DNA of 64,000 nt from Metridium senile (taxonomy: Eukaryota; Cnidaria; Anthozoa; Actiniaria; Metridiidae): positions 46,656,379-46,720,378 of the forward strand of contig OX459096.1 in NCBI GenBank assembly GCA_949775045.1, in the 5' to 3' direction. A program made the position numbers and the translations under genes. Of the stretch, positions 46,301 to 54,981 are shown piece after piece (the stretch's first letter is position 1; the number at the start of each line of letters is the position of its first letter). The notes beneath the pieces were generated by a model. That model saw nothing but the letters and a program-made list of their open reading frames with translations. It was not told the origin of the DNA and did not search any database.

Positions 46301-49300
46301 AACATTTTATCTATCAAACGTATTTTGAACTTTGAAATGAGCTGTAAAAGCATGTAAATCATCCAGGAAACGGTAGGAATGATTTTAATATTAATTTTGT
46401 GTATTTTTGAGCAAATAGTGCGAAAATTGATGAGTAGTGCGAAAAAGTGCGATTCGGTGCGATTTTAGGTAAAAAGTGCGAAATCGCACAGCCGGACTTC
46501 GTCAGAGTCGATCATGTTTAGAAAGAAATATTAACCATATGAATATAAATTTCCACTCACTTCTTTAAGAATCTCTTTCACAATCTGTTTCATGTCTTCA
46601 TGACTTTTTGGAGGGGGTGCAGGCATCTCTTGCATGTCTTCAAACCTTTCTGCAGGGGATGGTGGTAAATTGTCCAAGTCCTCACGAGCTTCTGCTGCAG
46701 GGGATTGTGGTATCTCATTTATGTCTTCATGACTCTTTACTGAGGATTGAGGTATCTCCTTTGTGTCTTCATCAGTTTCTGCAGGGGATTTTGGAATGCT
46801 TTCATCAAAAGAGATGAGGTTTGATGATGATGTATCTCTTTGTTCTGCTGGTGGAATGGTTCCTGCACCATCAAAATCATCATCAAGACTTGGTTCTGGT
46901 GATGTTTGAGATTCCACCATTTCTATGCTTGAAGATGAGGATAATAGTTCATGATCATTGGTCACAAACACAAACGGTTCACTAGATTCAGGTGAAGAAC
47001 TCAGTGAAGCCATATCAGGTTCTGCTGGCATGTCTACCTTTTTAGAGGCTTCCTGCTTCTGTTTTTCTTCAAGTCTTTTATTCATTGCCTGAAACATTGG
47101 AGAGATATCTTCAGCCAATTGTGCATAACATTTATTTCTTTTGTTATGTTTTTTAGATCGCTTTGGTTTCTTTTCACACTGGCCATCTAGCTGCCTTTTT
47201 GATTCAGGATTCATGTTTGTGGGTGGTGGCAGGAAGGAAGGTTCTTTGACTGTGCTGTCATCTCTGGTGGTAGCATTACAATCCATGCTTTCTTCAGGGG
47301 CTTTGTCCGGTTCATTTACATTCAGATTTCTCAGTTCAGAAGCTATAGATTCAGCACGTTCATTATAGCAGCCTTGTTTCTTTGTCTTCTTGGAAGCACT
47401 GGCTTGTTGTTCCTCAAAATGGCCAAACCAACCTCTTGATGCTCCAATCTCTGAGCTTTGAGGCTCACTTCCCTGTTGTTCTACACTGTTTACAGAGCTG
47501 AGTGTCACAGAGCCATCAGTAGGTCTTACCATCATTTCTTCAAGGTTGATGTAACAGCTTTTAGGAGGCTTTATTACTTGTGTAACTTCAGTAGGAGCAG
47601 CAGCAGCTTGGTGCTTTCCATCTGTTTTATTCACTTCTTTCTCTTTCTTGGCCATCCTTTCATTCAATGAAGAAAGTTCTGGAGCTATTGCACTTGCAAG
47701 ATCTGTATAACATGATCCATGTTTGTGTCCATCTTGTTTAGAATCCTTCCTCTCACCTTGTGGTAGTTCTTTAGCTGGTTTTGGTGTGTCTTTCTCTTTC
47801 CTGACCATCCTTTCATTCAATGAAGAAAGTTCTGGAGCTATTGCACTTGCAAGATCTGTATAACATGATCCATGTTTGTGTCCATCTTGTTTAGAATCCT
47901 TCTTCTCACCTTGTGGTAGTTCTTTAGCTGGTTTTGGTGTGTCTTTCTCTTTCTTGGCCATCCTTTCATTCAATGAAGACAGTTCTGGAGCTATTGCACT
48001 TGCAAGATCTGTATAGCATGATCCATGTTTGTTTCCATCTTGTTTAGAATCCTTCTTCTCACCTTGCGGTAGTTTTTTAGCTGGTTTTGATGTGTCTTTC
48101 TCTTTCTTGGCCATTCTTTCATTCAAAGAAGACAGTTCTGGAGCTATTGCACTTGCAAGATCTGTATAGCATGAACCATGTTTGTGTCCATCTTGTCTAG
48201 AATCCTTCTTCTCACCTTGCTGTGTATCTTTAGCTGGGTTTGGTGTGTCTTTCTCTTTCTTGGCCATTCTTTCATTCAAAGAAGAAAGCTGTGGAGCTAT
48301 GGCACTTGCAAGTTCTGAGTAACATGAATCACCATCACTTTTTTTCTTCTTGTTTTTCTTTGGCTGTAAACAATAATATGATATACATGTAAGCAAGTTT
48401 TGTAAGAGCATTTTGTCAATGTGTAATTATGATTATGACTAGTTAACATCATTGATTGACAGTTGTATTTATCACCACCATTGCCATATTCATTATCATT
48501 TTCCCCCTCTCCATTGCGGCTATAGTTGTCATCATTATCATTATCACTAACATCATAAACCATCACTATGACAGTCATTATCATTTTCGATTTTGGTCAT
48601 CATAGTTGACTGTATCCTCATCATCACTATCATAGTCAAAATCATCATTGTCATTTGTCATGATCATCAATGCCATCATCTATTTTGTTATTTACAGAAT
48701 AAACATAATTAAAATGATCATGTTATTGTTATCCTATCCACCTGTTTCACATTGTTCTCTTTTTGTTTCTCAACTTCTTCTTTCTTGGTGGATTGTTGTG
48801 TCCTTGACTTCTCCAGTCGTTTGTTCAAAGCTGACAACTCCACTGCCATAGCTGATGCAAGATCTGAGTAGCATGAAGAACCCTTGTCTTCACTTTGCCC
48901 TTCAAGGTCAGCCTAATAACACAATCAACCAAAAAATTGAATTACTACCTTCATGTAAAATATTAACATAATTAATCAAGATTGCATCGGCTAATGCAAA
49001 ATACAGATGCGAACTGGGTCAAGCTAAGTTTTGAAAAGTTGCTCTGGATTGTTACATGGAACATTGATGCGTCCCATGTAATTATCCCAAACACCTTAGC
49101 AGAATTTAACTTGACTCAGACATCTCATTTCTGCAATGGCAAATTGCATATTTCACTTTGTGAACTTGAAACAGAATAAATTTGTTAATAAACACATTAT
49201 TCAGAAAACCTTTATTATACTAACATCAACATTGTGAATGTGCAAATGTACTGTATTGAGTCTCTTGAGTTTATACTTCTAATTGGTCAGAAATCAATGC

Positions 49301-51134
49301 AGTTATATAACAGCCAATTTGTATAGGAAATCACACAATCTTAAATCTTATCTAATTCGTAAGTACCGGTAAGAGGTACAGTGTTTTGAAAGTTTTAAAA
49401 ATTGAACAAACCTTTTAGGCCAGCCCAATTTGATAACTTTCAAAACATCATGAGTATCTAATAATTACAAATTGTATGAAAAGATGTGCGTTTTTTATTT
49501 ATTAATATACAGAAAAAACTAGTTGGTACTCTGCAGAGTACAATTTAAATTTTAATTGTACCCCTGTCGTCCAATCAGAATCAAGTAATTTTGTACAGTA
49601 TGTTATAAGAATAATATTCACTTACATGTATTTGGTCAAGAGTCTGATCCATTGTTTGCTGAGACATTGGATCTTCAATATACAAGTACAGAAGCCTTGA
49701 TGTATGTCTGGTAAGCTATTGGAAAAACATAAAAAATGTTCTTTAGTAATCAATTTTCTTTCAATTATCATCTATAGTTGTTTAAAGAAACATTGGATCT
49801 CTCCCAATTCAAAATGGCAGACAAAAGTATGAACTGGCTTATAAAACTGGTCAATAATATAAATATTTGACATTTATTATTTATAATGATAGATATATTT
49901 AATCTAATTTATAATTAAGTAATTAAATAAAATAAAAGATAAGTAAATACAACATAATAAAATGTTTTACCATTGACATTATAAGTGATTTTTTTTCATC
50001 ATTTAATTTATTTATTAAAGCACAATATCTATTTATTGAAATACAATATAAATAATATCTATTTATTGAAATACGATAATATTATAAATAATATGAGATC
50101 AAGTAACGTCTTACCCTTATTGCTTCACTCAGTTCCACTACAAAAGTAAAATAAAAAATTAATGCAATTCGAAAACACAGTCATTGACAACAATAATTAT
50201 TATTAATGCACCACATACATTACTTCCACCATATTGAGATCATCTGTCTCTGAGTTTGAAATGTATACTAATATCATTGCAAGAACATTGACATGAAATA
50301 TCAAATAATCAAATTGCTGATGTATTATATTTTTTACTTAGTCACTATTAGTCACTATCAAAGACTAACTAATAACATTGGAATGAGGCATTGTTTCCTT
50401 ATGTATTTGATGTTTATGGTTGAATTGTGCTGACTAAATAGCCACCAAACAATAAATTTATTTTATAAGCAGTAGAAATTTTATGTAAAAACTTGAGAAA
50501 ATTGTGACACAAACCAAAATCAGATAATACTGACATGAAGGGCAGTTTTTTTCATGAGTCAAATAATTATTTAAAAGTGCACGTTTTGTAATAATGTCAT
50601 GTATCTAAAAATAGCGATTGCTTATACGGCCAATCACACGACCGTAAAATCTCACGTGATTAACACATATTCAGATCTCAACAAATAATTCTCGGAATTT
50701 TGTTGAAAAAAACATGGCTAAAACACAAGTTTTCCTTACCTTGGCTGCTAATTGATACCTGAAAATAAATAAAAGTAACATTTTAGTATATTTTTAGTGT
50801 ATCTTAATTGTTTTAACCGATAATTTTACTTACGAGTTCGTTTTCATCGTCACAGTATTTGACATCAAAATGTCGACCGTCTTGAATGTCGAAGAAACAG
50901 CGAAGCTATAATATGGACAAATTAAATGCATTCATTAGTCTCGAATACATAAGATACAGACTAAATTCAAAGTAATAATACATCTATACATTGTAAAACA
51001 GCAACAACGATCTATGAAAGTGTTAAATTGTGCCTTACTTGCGATACAAGGTCGTTCCATGTAGAAGAAGAAGAAAGCTCAAAGCGACGGCTTGTTTTCT
51101 TGAATTTTGCTTTTACTTTCACGTTGTCGTCCAT
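31312..51134 (-). CDS. NBR1: NBR1 selective-autophagy receptor with expanded Cys-Tyr repeat region
   Basis: Coding exons: 51134-51039, 50905-50834, 50758-50740, 50137-50115, 49715-49626, 48912-48742, 48363-46561, 45429-45330, 37537-37465, 37094-36747, 36565-36490, 35665-35606, 35250-35129, 34813-34737, 34327-33950, 33041-32374, 31512-31312. All introns are GT-AG and in phase; 4377 bases give 1458 aa, against about 966 in human. Domains: PB1 (1-100, with the acidic DVKYCDDENEL patch); nine CY repeats (114-590); ZZ zinc finger (about 795-840, CDNC...YKC...CETC); a basic coiled coil (about 855-930); the four-tryptophan FW domain (about 932-1044); a LIR (F1183-L1186 in LDEFTVLVPTCFD, aligned with the NBR1 LIR and its CFD tail); a probable amphipathic helix (LNTAIDAVAMAGRAAFATV); and a C-terminal UBA (1393-1458, IEMGFCDRRLNQRLL). 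NBR1 is known to bind ubiquitinated cargo and Atg8/LC3 proteins. A further WxxV (NWSLV, about 1165) could be a second LIR. Confidence 0.95.
31688..31950. mobile_element. Inverted-repeat element, family I copy 1 (NBR1 last intron)
   Basis: An inverted repeat at 31688-31784 (GTTTACAACATGAG, CGTGTTGTATCGGCAGATAC and complements) continues into AAATTTTCAAGATT and GATTTACAACACTCGTCATG. The same order of blocks appears, diverged, at 58045-58275. Confidence 0.65.
32112..32242. mobile_element. MITE family B, copy 2 (NBR1 last intron)
   Basis: The arms GAGAACAAACATTAAAAGCG and diverged complement, with core TTCTATTGTTTAAT and CTATTTAGTACTAA, are preceded by TA. It is related to 12035-12175. Confidence 0.75.
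34870..35110. repeat. GAT/GGT-rich microsatellite
   Basis: Degenerate (GATGAT), (GGTGAT) and similar triplets run through this NBR1 intron up to the splice site of the exon at 35129. ORFs here (aspartate-rich) are repeat artefacts. Similar ATG/ATC triplet sequence lies at 33110-33310 and 48440-48690. Confidence 0.8.
39183..41500 (-). mobile_element. CR1/L2/Jockey-clade non-LTR retrotransposon, 5'-truncated and frameshifted
   Basis: The minus strand encodes reverse transcriptase in two overlapping frames, 41428-40328 and 40349-39351. The landmarks in order are GLDKIPNRLLK, VTPIFKKG, NNYRPISVIPTVSKLFEKI, QSGFRSLHST, FIDLQKAFDTIDHGIL, then (second frame) CGVPQGSNLGPLLFLLYIND, the catalytic FADDT, LSLNVAKTEFM and the family C-terminal WNDLPPHVREI. 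The frame break falls just after WFRSYL near 40340. The endonuclease domain is absent, so the copy is 5'-truncated. The 3' end is a (CCTTAT)n hexamer tail (39183-39209), not poly(A), as in CR1/L2-like elements. It is inserted within the DNA transposon and is not functional as read. Confidence 0.9.
42397..42903 (+). CDS. Unrecognised 168-aa ORF inside the DNA transposon
   Basis: It is the longest open frame in the unique interior of the 38.6-44.6 kb element. It is rich in Lys, Trp and aromatic residues (MKWTFPY, EYGKRRYWIYTKLR, WMIISRIEHKWIFF) and highly basic towards the end. I see no catalytic motif, zinc finger or transposase signature, and no clear splice sites around it. It could be a fragment of the element's own protein, captured host sequence or a chance ORF. 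It does not overlap the retrotransposon. Confidence 0.3.
   Translation: MDKIVSMDDVKEDLTRAPFNLKEHEAGRTMKWTFPYTERVRKTLPTEYGKRRYWIYTKLRIKESSLLSWDEIVDVYTPPKPDKSVMSWTVNKKLDNAKQWMIISRIEHKWIFFQPKKKEISLFSYRNSVLFVFRELSEVKNVQERQTWPICWVHVSPFQTNCIKKHKN
44279..44477. mobile_element. MITE nested in the right arm of the DNA transposon
   Basis: The ends TATAAATACAAAGGTGATTA and TAATCACCTTTGTATTTATA (near-complement) make it a separate insertion. It partly explains why the right arm of the host element is longer than the left. Confidence 0.7.
44657..44696. repeat. Decamer microsatellite, four copies
   Basis: TCTCATGCGT is repeated four times exactly, starting nine bases beyond the transposon's target duplication. 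Confidence 0.9.
44962..45300. repeat. 169-bp tandem duplication
   Basis: Two copies begin TGTTTATTAAATGGCTGTTT at 44962 and 45131 with only a few differences (TTGGTG against TTAGCG, AATCTACC against AATGTACC). The second copy ends about 30 bp before the donor of the NBR1 exon at 45330. Confidence 0.9.
45674..46509. mobile_element. Probable non-autonomous element with GTGCGA-rich ends (NBR1 intron)
   Basis: The ends GACTCTGGAAGAGTGCGG and (complement) GACTCTGACGAAGTCCGG are followed on both sides by repeated AAAAAGTGCGA phrases. The arms are imperfect and no target duplication is clear. A fragment with the same GTGCGGAATCGCACC ending lies at about 44870-44925. Confidence 0.5.
47650..48330 (-). 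repeat. 153-bp in-frame tandem array within NBR1 exon 7
   Basis: The plus-strand marker AAGATCTGTATA (AAGTTCTGAGTA in the first unit) recurs at 47698, 47851, 48004, 48157 and 48310, exactly 153 bp apart. Each unit encodes 51 residues: a CYTDLASAIAPELSSLNERM core and a charged KEKD...GEKKDSKQDGHKHG linker. Units are nearly identical, so the array is recent or homogenised. Diverged single units lie on both sides (Cys114, Cys427, Cys489, Cys569). Confidence 0.95.
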
Positions 51135-51891
51135 TTTAGGAAAGATAAAAGCTTAAGACTTCAGTATTTTACATTTGTTGGTGATCTATGATGTACTATC
51201 GAGAAAATTCGATCAGAATCCTTCAGGAAATGTAGTTTTTGCAAATCAGCACAAAATATCCCCTCTATTATGCTGCGTGTGATAAACAAAGCACCAGTAC
51301 TACTCGGTCATAATACCCCGGATTATGACATATATGGTCATATATCTGGTCATATATGATGATGTAACTATTGTCAATGTAAAACAAATGCAGAATTATT
51401 TCGTCTTTTTCGTATTAAATAACATTCTGAACATCTAAATAGTAAGTTTTTGTATATAATATAAGAGAGCATTTTAAAAGATGAATCCTCTGTAATGGTT
51501 TGGTTTGAATTCGCTTTATAATTATTACTAAAGCATATAGCATGAACAAATATCATAAATTGATATATAAGGAAAATAAATACAAAAAGTGATTAATATA
51601 TATAAATGTCTATAAAATTACATGATTTTTTGGTAGTTCATTTCTAAGGTTCATGCATTTACAAATAAATGGTGAGGTGGGAGATACCCTGGGGTGGGAG
51701 ATGAGGTGGGAGATGCCCTGTGCCCTGCCCTTATTGGTCGATAGCACGTCACGTGGAGGGAAATAAATCTCTATAACTCCCGCGCAGGTAATAAATCCAC
51801 GAATGTGTAATTCATAACGAATTTTTTTTCTTAAATAAAACATTTTCAAAATGGAGAGAAAATTGTTCTTCGTTTGAAAAGGGTCAGTAAA

Positions 51892-51969
51892 ACACTTAAT
51901 GACTGATCCCTCGGGAAATCAGTTCAATTTGTTTCCCTCGAATCTTAATGTTTCCCAGTCATTAAGTGC
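51892..51969. repeat. Inverted repeat, TCATTAAGTG family
   Basis: AACACTTAATGACTGATCCC pairs with CAGTCATTAAGTGCT. The enclosed TTTCCCTCG sequence also occurs at the left edge of the window (42-70, TTTCCCTCGGGATCAGTCAT), where one end of another copy is visible. Confidence 0.65.
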
Positions 51970-52332
51970 TAAATAGCGAACAAGTGCAAGACGGCCAATT
52001 TGAGGGCCAGCTGAGACTCGAACCAGTGTGTGACATCAAAAAAGATTCTATAAAATGTCCCACAGAATTCAAATTAATAGCAAATTAAAGTGAAGAGGTA
52101 GAAAGCGAGGCAGCGTGCCCTATATCGAGTTCGAGAGAAGCGACAGAGCATTGCTACCGATTTGTTTAAAAATATGTATAGAATATTCATATATAAAACG
52201 ATCGAAAACGAAATTTGTCAAAAATCAGCCAATCGATTGTATATCAGAACATAAATAACTATATATTTAAATAAAGAATAGAATAGAATAGAATAGTATT
52301 AGAAATTCTGAAATTGCAGTCAGGATTCATTA

Positions 52333-52674
52333 TTATCAATTTTTTACGTTTGTCTCTGACTTGAAAACTTTAGAAGAATAGACGAATAGAAGAATAGAAG
52401 AATAGAATAATAATAAAAAAAAAACACCAGCGATTATTTCTGGAAGCTTGGTACTCATTGAAAGACCCCAAGTCAAAAAATGACAGTATCAAGATTCCAG
52501 AAATATATCGAACTCTCGTCAATGATCCAAGCGCGAGCACCGGCGCACGCACACAACATTCAAATGCGCGTGCCGCAACCACAACCGCCATTACTGATGA
52601 AGGTCCGTGATAATGGACCGAAACGTCTATTCTTCTAAAGTTTTCAAGTCAGAGACAAACGTAAAAAATTGATA
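52333..52674. mobile_element. MITE with about 55-bp near-perfect arms
   Basis: TTATCAATTTTTTACGTTTG...TCTTCTAAAGTTTTCAAGTC-type arms match exactly at both ends, from 52333 and to 52674. GAATA-type pentamers flank both sides, so the element sits inside an older pentamer tract. Confidence 0.8.
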
Positions 52675-52725
52675 AGAATATAAATAGAATAGAATTAAAT
52701 AGAATAGAATAGAATAGATCAGAAT

Positions 52726-53254
52726 AGAACAGAATAGAACAGAACAGAACAGAACAGAACAGAACAGAACAGAACAGAACAGAACAGAACAGAACAGAAC
52801 AGAACAGAACAGAACAGAACAGAACAGAACAGAACAGAACAGAACAGAACAGAACAGAACAGAACAGAACAGAACAGAACAGAACAGAACAGAACAGAAC
52901 AGAACAGAACAGAACAGAACAGAACAGAACAGAACAGAACAGAACAGAACAGAACAGAACAGAACAGAACAGAACAGAACAGAACAGAACAGAACAGAAC
53001 AGAACAGAACAGAACAGAACAGAACAGAACAGAACAGAACAGAACAGAACAGAACAGAACAGAACAGAACAGAACAGAACAGAACAGAACAGAACAGAAC
53101 AGAACAGAACAGAACAGAACAGAACAGAACAGAACAGAACAGAACAGAACAGAACAGAACAGAACAGAACAGAACAGAACAGAACAGAACAGAACAGAAC
53201 AGAACAGAACAGAACAGAACAGAACAGAACAGAACAGAACAGAACAGAACAGAG
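52726..53254. repeat. AGAAC pentanucleotide satellite, 102 perfect copies
   Basis: 52741-53250 is an uninterrupted (AGAAC) run, preceded by mixed AGAAT/AGAAC units. It opens all frames: the minus-strand 201-codon ORF (LFCSV repeats) is an artefact of the array. Confidence 0.97.
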
Positions 53255-53632
53255 CAGCCTTTGAATGTTTTGTGTTCTGAAAATCGATGTTTAATTTATT
53301 GTAAAAAGTCCTATTAGTAAACATTGCTATATTAGCTCGTCATCTGTGACATTCATATTGATGCACGTGGTAGTCCTGGCACATCGCCAACACCAGCCAA
53401 ACTATAAGTATCCATCCTGCGCATAACTATAAATGGTGTACTTTCGATATTTGATCATTTTGAGCTACTACTTATGCATATCTTCATTTACTAAAAATTC
53501 AAAAGGCTTAAATAATAATAAAGGTGAACAAAATCTTTTGAGGGTCGAGCCTGAGAGGCGTGGCTATTTTTGTCAAACAAGAATAATCTACTGTTCAGTT
53601 CAGATTTGATTTAATCGACAAACGATTGAAGA

Positions 53633-53818
53633 AATAGAAAACGAGGCAGCGTGCTCTGTTGGGTTATAGAGCACGCGGGGATTTTAAGAAGACGAGAGAA
53701 GCGTTAGGAGAAGCACGACGCGTAGCGGAGTGCTTCTCAGCGCTTCTCGAGTCTTCTTAAAATTCCCAAGTGCTCTATAACTCGACAGAACACTGCTGCC
53801 GAGTTTTCTATTTCTTTT
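53633..53818. mobile_element. Palindromic MITE with GCTCTATAAC arms
   Basis: AGAAATAGAAAACGAGGCAG...GTTATAGAGCAC pairs with GTGCTCTATAACTCGACAGA...GCCGAGTTTTCTATTTCT. Further inner pairing (TTTTAAGAAGACGAGAGAAG against CTTCTCGAGTCTTCTTAAAA) makes almost the whole element one hairpin. A partial relative is at about 52105-52155. Confidence 0.8.
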
Positions 53819-54468
53819 ATAAAATATTCAGTAGTTACAATCAAACAAATTGACGCTCCGTGCACTGTTGAGTTATAGAGAACGCTTCTCAGCCAATCAG
53901 AGCGCGCAATTTAAATCAAATATTTTATAAAGATTAATACAAAAGAGTAAAGGGTCGGGCTTTTTTGACAATAAATCTACACAATGATAACAATAAGCCA
54001 CGTTTTGTTGAGTCGTATTGTAATTCCTCCAAACAATAGTTAAAAAAACTTATTCTAAGTTAAACTTAGTTATTACAATTTGTATTTGTATGAATATGAA
54101 ATTAAAATCAGTAATTTAAAATTGAACAAAAATACGCGATTTGTACAATAATAATGTACATTTGTAAAAAAAATAATGGCTTTAGTCAATTGACCTTTTG
54201 TTGACCTACAAAGGATCATGCCACCCTTGAAGGCCAAGAGAAAAGTATCAAAATGTGCTTTTTAAGAGATACATCCCCAAGGACTCAAATATTACTTCTG
54301 TTTACGGTTAGAACTAACCATTAATAATATATACATTCTTAGCTTGACACAAGCCGTTAATAGGTTTAAACACTGAGCCATTTTCATAAGTGTTTTTTTT
54401 TTTTTTTAAAAAACCTTCTATAATACATACGTCCATGGAAAATTAGTTCCAAGCAGTCAAGGTACTGA

Positions 54469-54981
54469 CTAATGTGAAAAGCAACCAGTCACAAAATGTT
54501 CGCAAGCGGTAGGCTGATAGCATCCATAAGAGTCAATGTTGATTGGAGTAGAGGCAGTAAGTCTGTATGCTGTCTGTATTGGATTGTTTGTGCTTGTTTG
54601 CAGAACCTCAGATAAGTATCTTATATAGTCCTGAGCTAGTTTTAATAATTGTAGTTTTGTGACTTTGCGGTTATTTCTCGTGTCTGGTATGACTCTTCTT
54701 AGTGCCTCCATTGCTCCGTTAATGGACTGTATCCTTCTTCGTTCTCTGTCGTTGGCTCGTAGCCTTCTCAAACGTGCGTCTAGCGGTGATGAGATTCGTT
54801 CATGCGTGTGGTCACTTGCCAGTTCATCTTTTACGGTGTACATATTAGTGGTTGGCAATAAATTGATCTCATTAGAGGAAGTGATATCCGTCATATCTTT
54901 GGGTTTGCTGTGTGGTAAAACCATAAAGCAATCTGACCGCAAAGCTGCAGGAGTTGACTCAAATTGTTTAAAACTCTTCAT
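54469..54981 (-). CDS. bHLH transcription factor, atonal/neurogenin-like group A
   Basis: The open frame on the minus strand runs from 55038 to the stop at 54469. I prefer the Met at 54981 (MKSFKQF, 170 aa), because TTGTTAACAG just upstream (about 55017) looks like a splice acceptor, making the earlier Met doubtful. The bHLH domain covers about residues 69-124: basic region RRLRANDRERRRIQSIN with the Glu-Arg of group A E-box binders, helix 1 AMEALRRVIP, a short loop TRNNRK, and helix 2 VTKLQLLKLAQDYIRYLSEV. ANDRER is shared with neurogenins, but the loop and helix 2 are unusual, so the subfamily stays open (neurogenin, NeuroD, atonal or a lineage-specific type). The inferred role is a nuclear, E-protein-dimerising developmental regulator. 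A candidate leader exon with a TATA-like sequence lies at about 57.7 kb. Confidence 0.85.
   Translation of the reverse strand: MKSFKQFESTPAALRSDCFMVLPHSKPKDMTDITSSNEINLLPTTNMYTVKDELASDHTHERISSPLDARLRRLRANDRERRRIQSINGAMEALRRVIPDTRNNRKVTKLQLLKLAQDYIRYLSEVLQTSTNNPIQTAYRLTASTPINIDSYGCYQPTACEHFVTGCFSH

Larger units (their letters stand above)
51135..54468. other. Intergenic between NBR1 start and bHLH gene, repeats only
   Basis: It contains the NBR1 promoter side, a small inverted repeat at 51892-51969, a hairpin element at 52333-52674, a 510-bp AGAAC array and a palindromic MITE at 53633-53818. No gene is supported. Confidence 0.55.

Noticed and set aside
52719..53324. 201-codon minus-strand ORF made of LFCSV repeats
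   Set aside because: It is the reading of the AGAAC pentamer array; five is prime to three, so every frame stays open.
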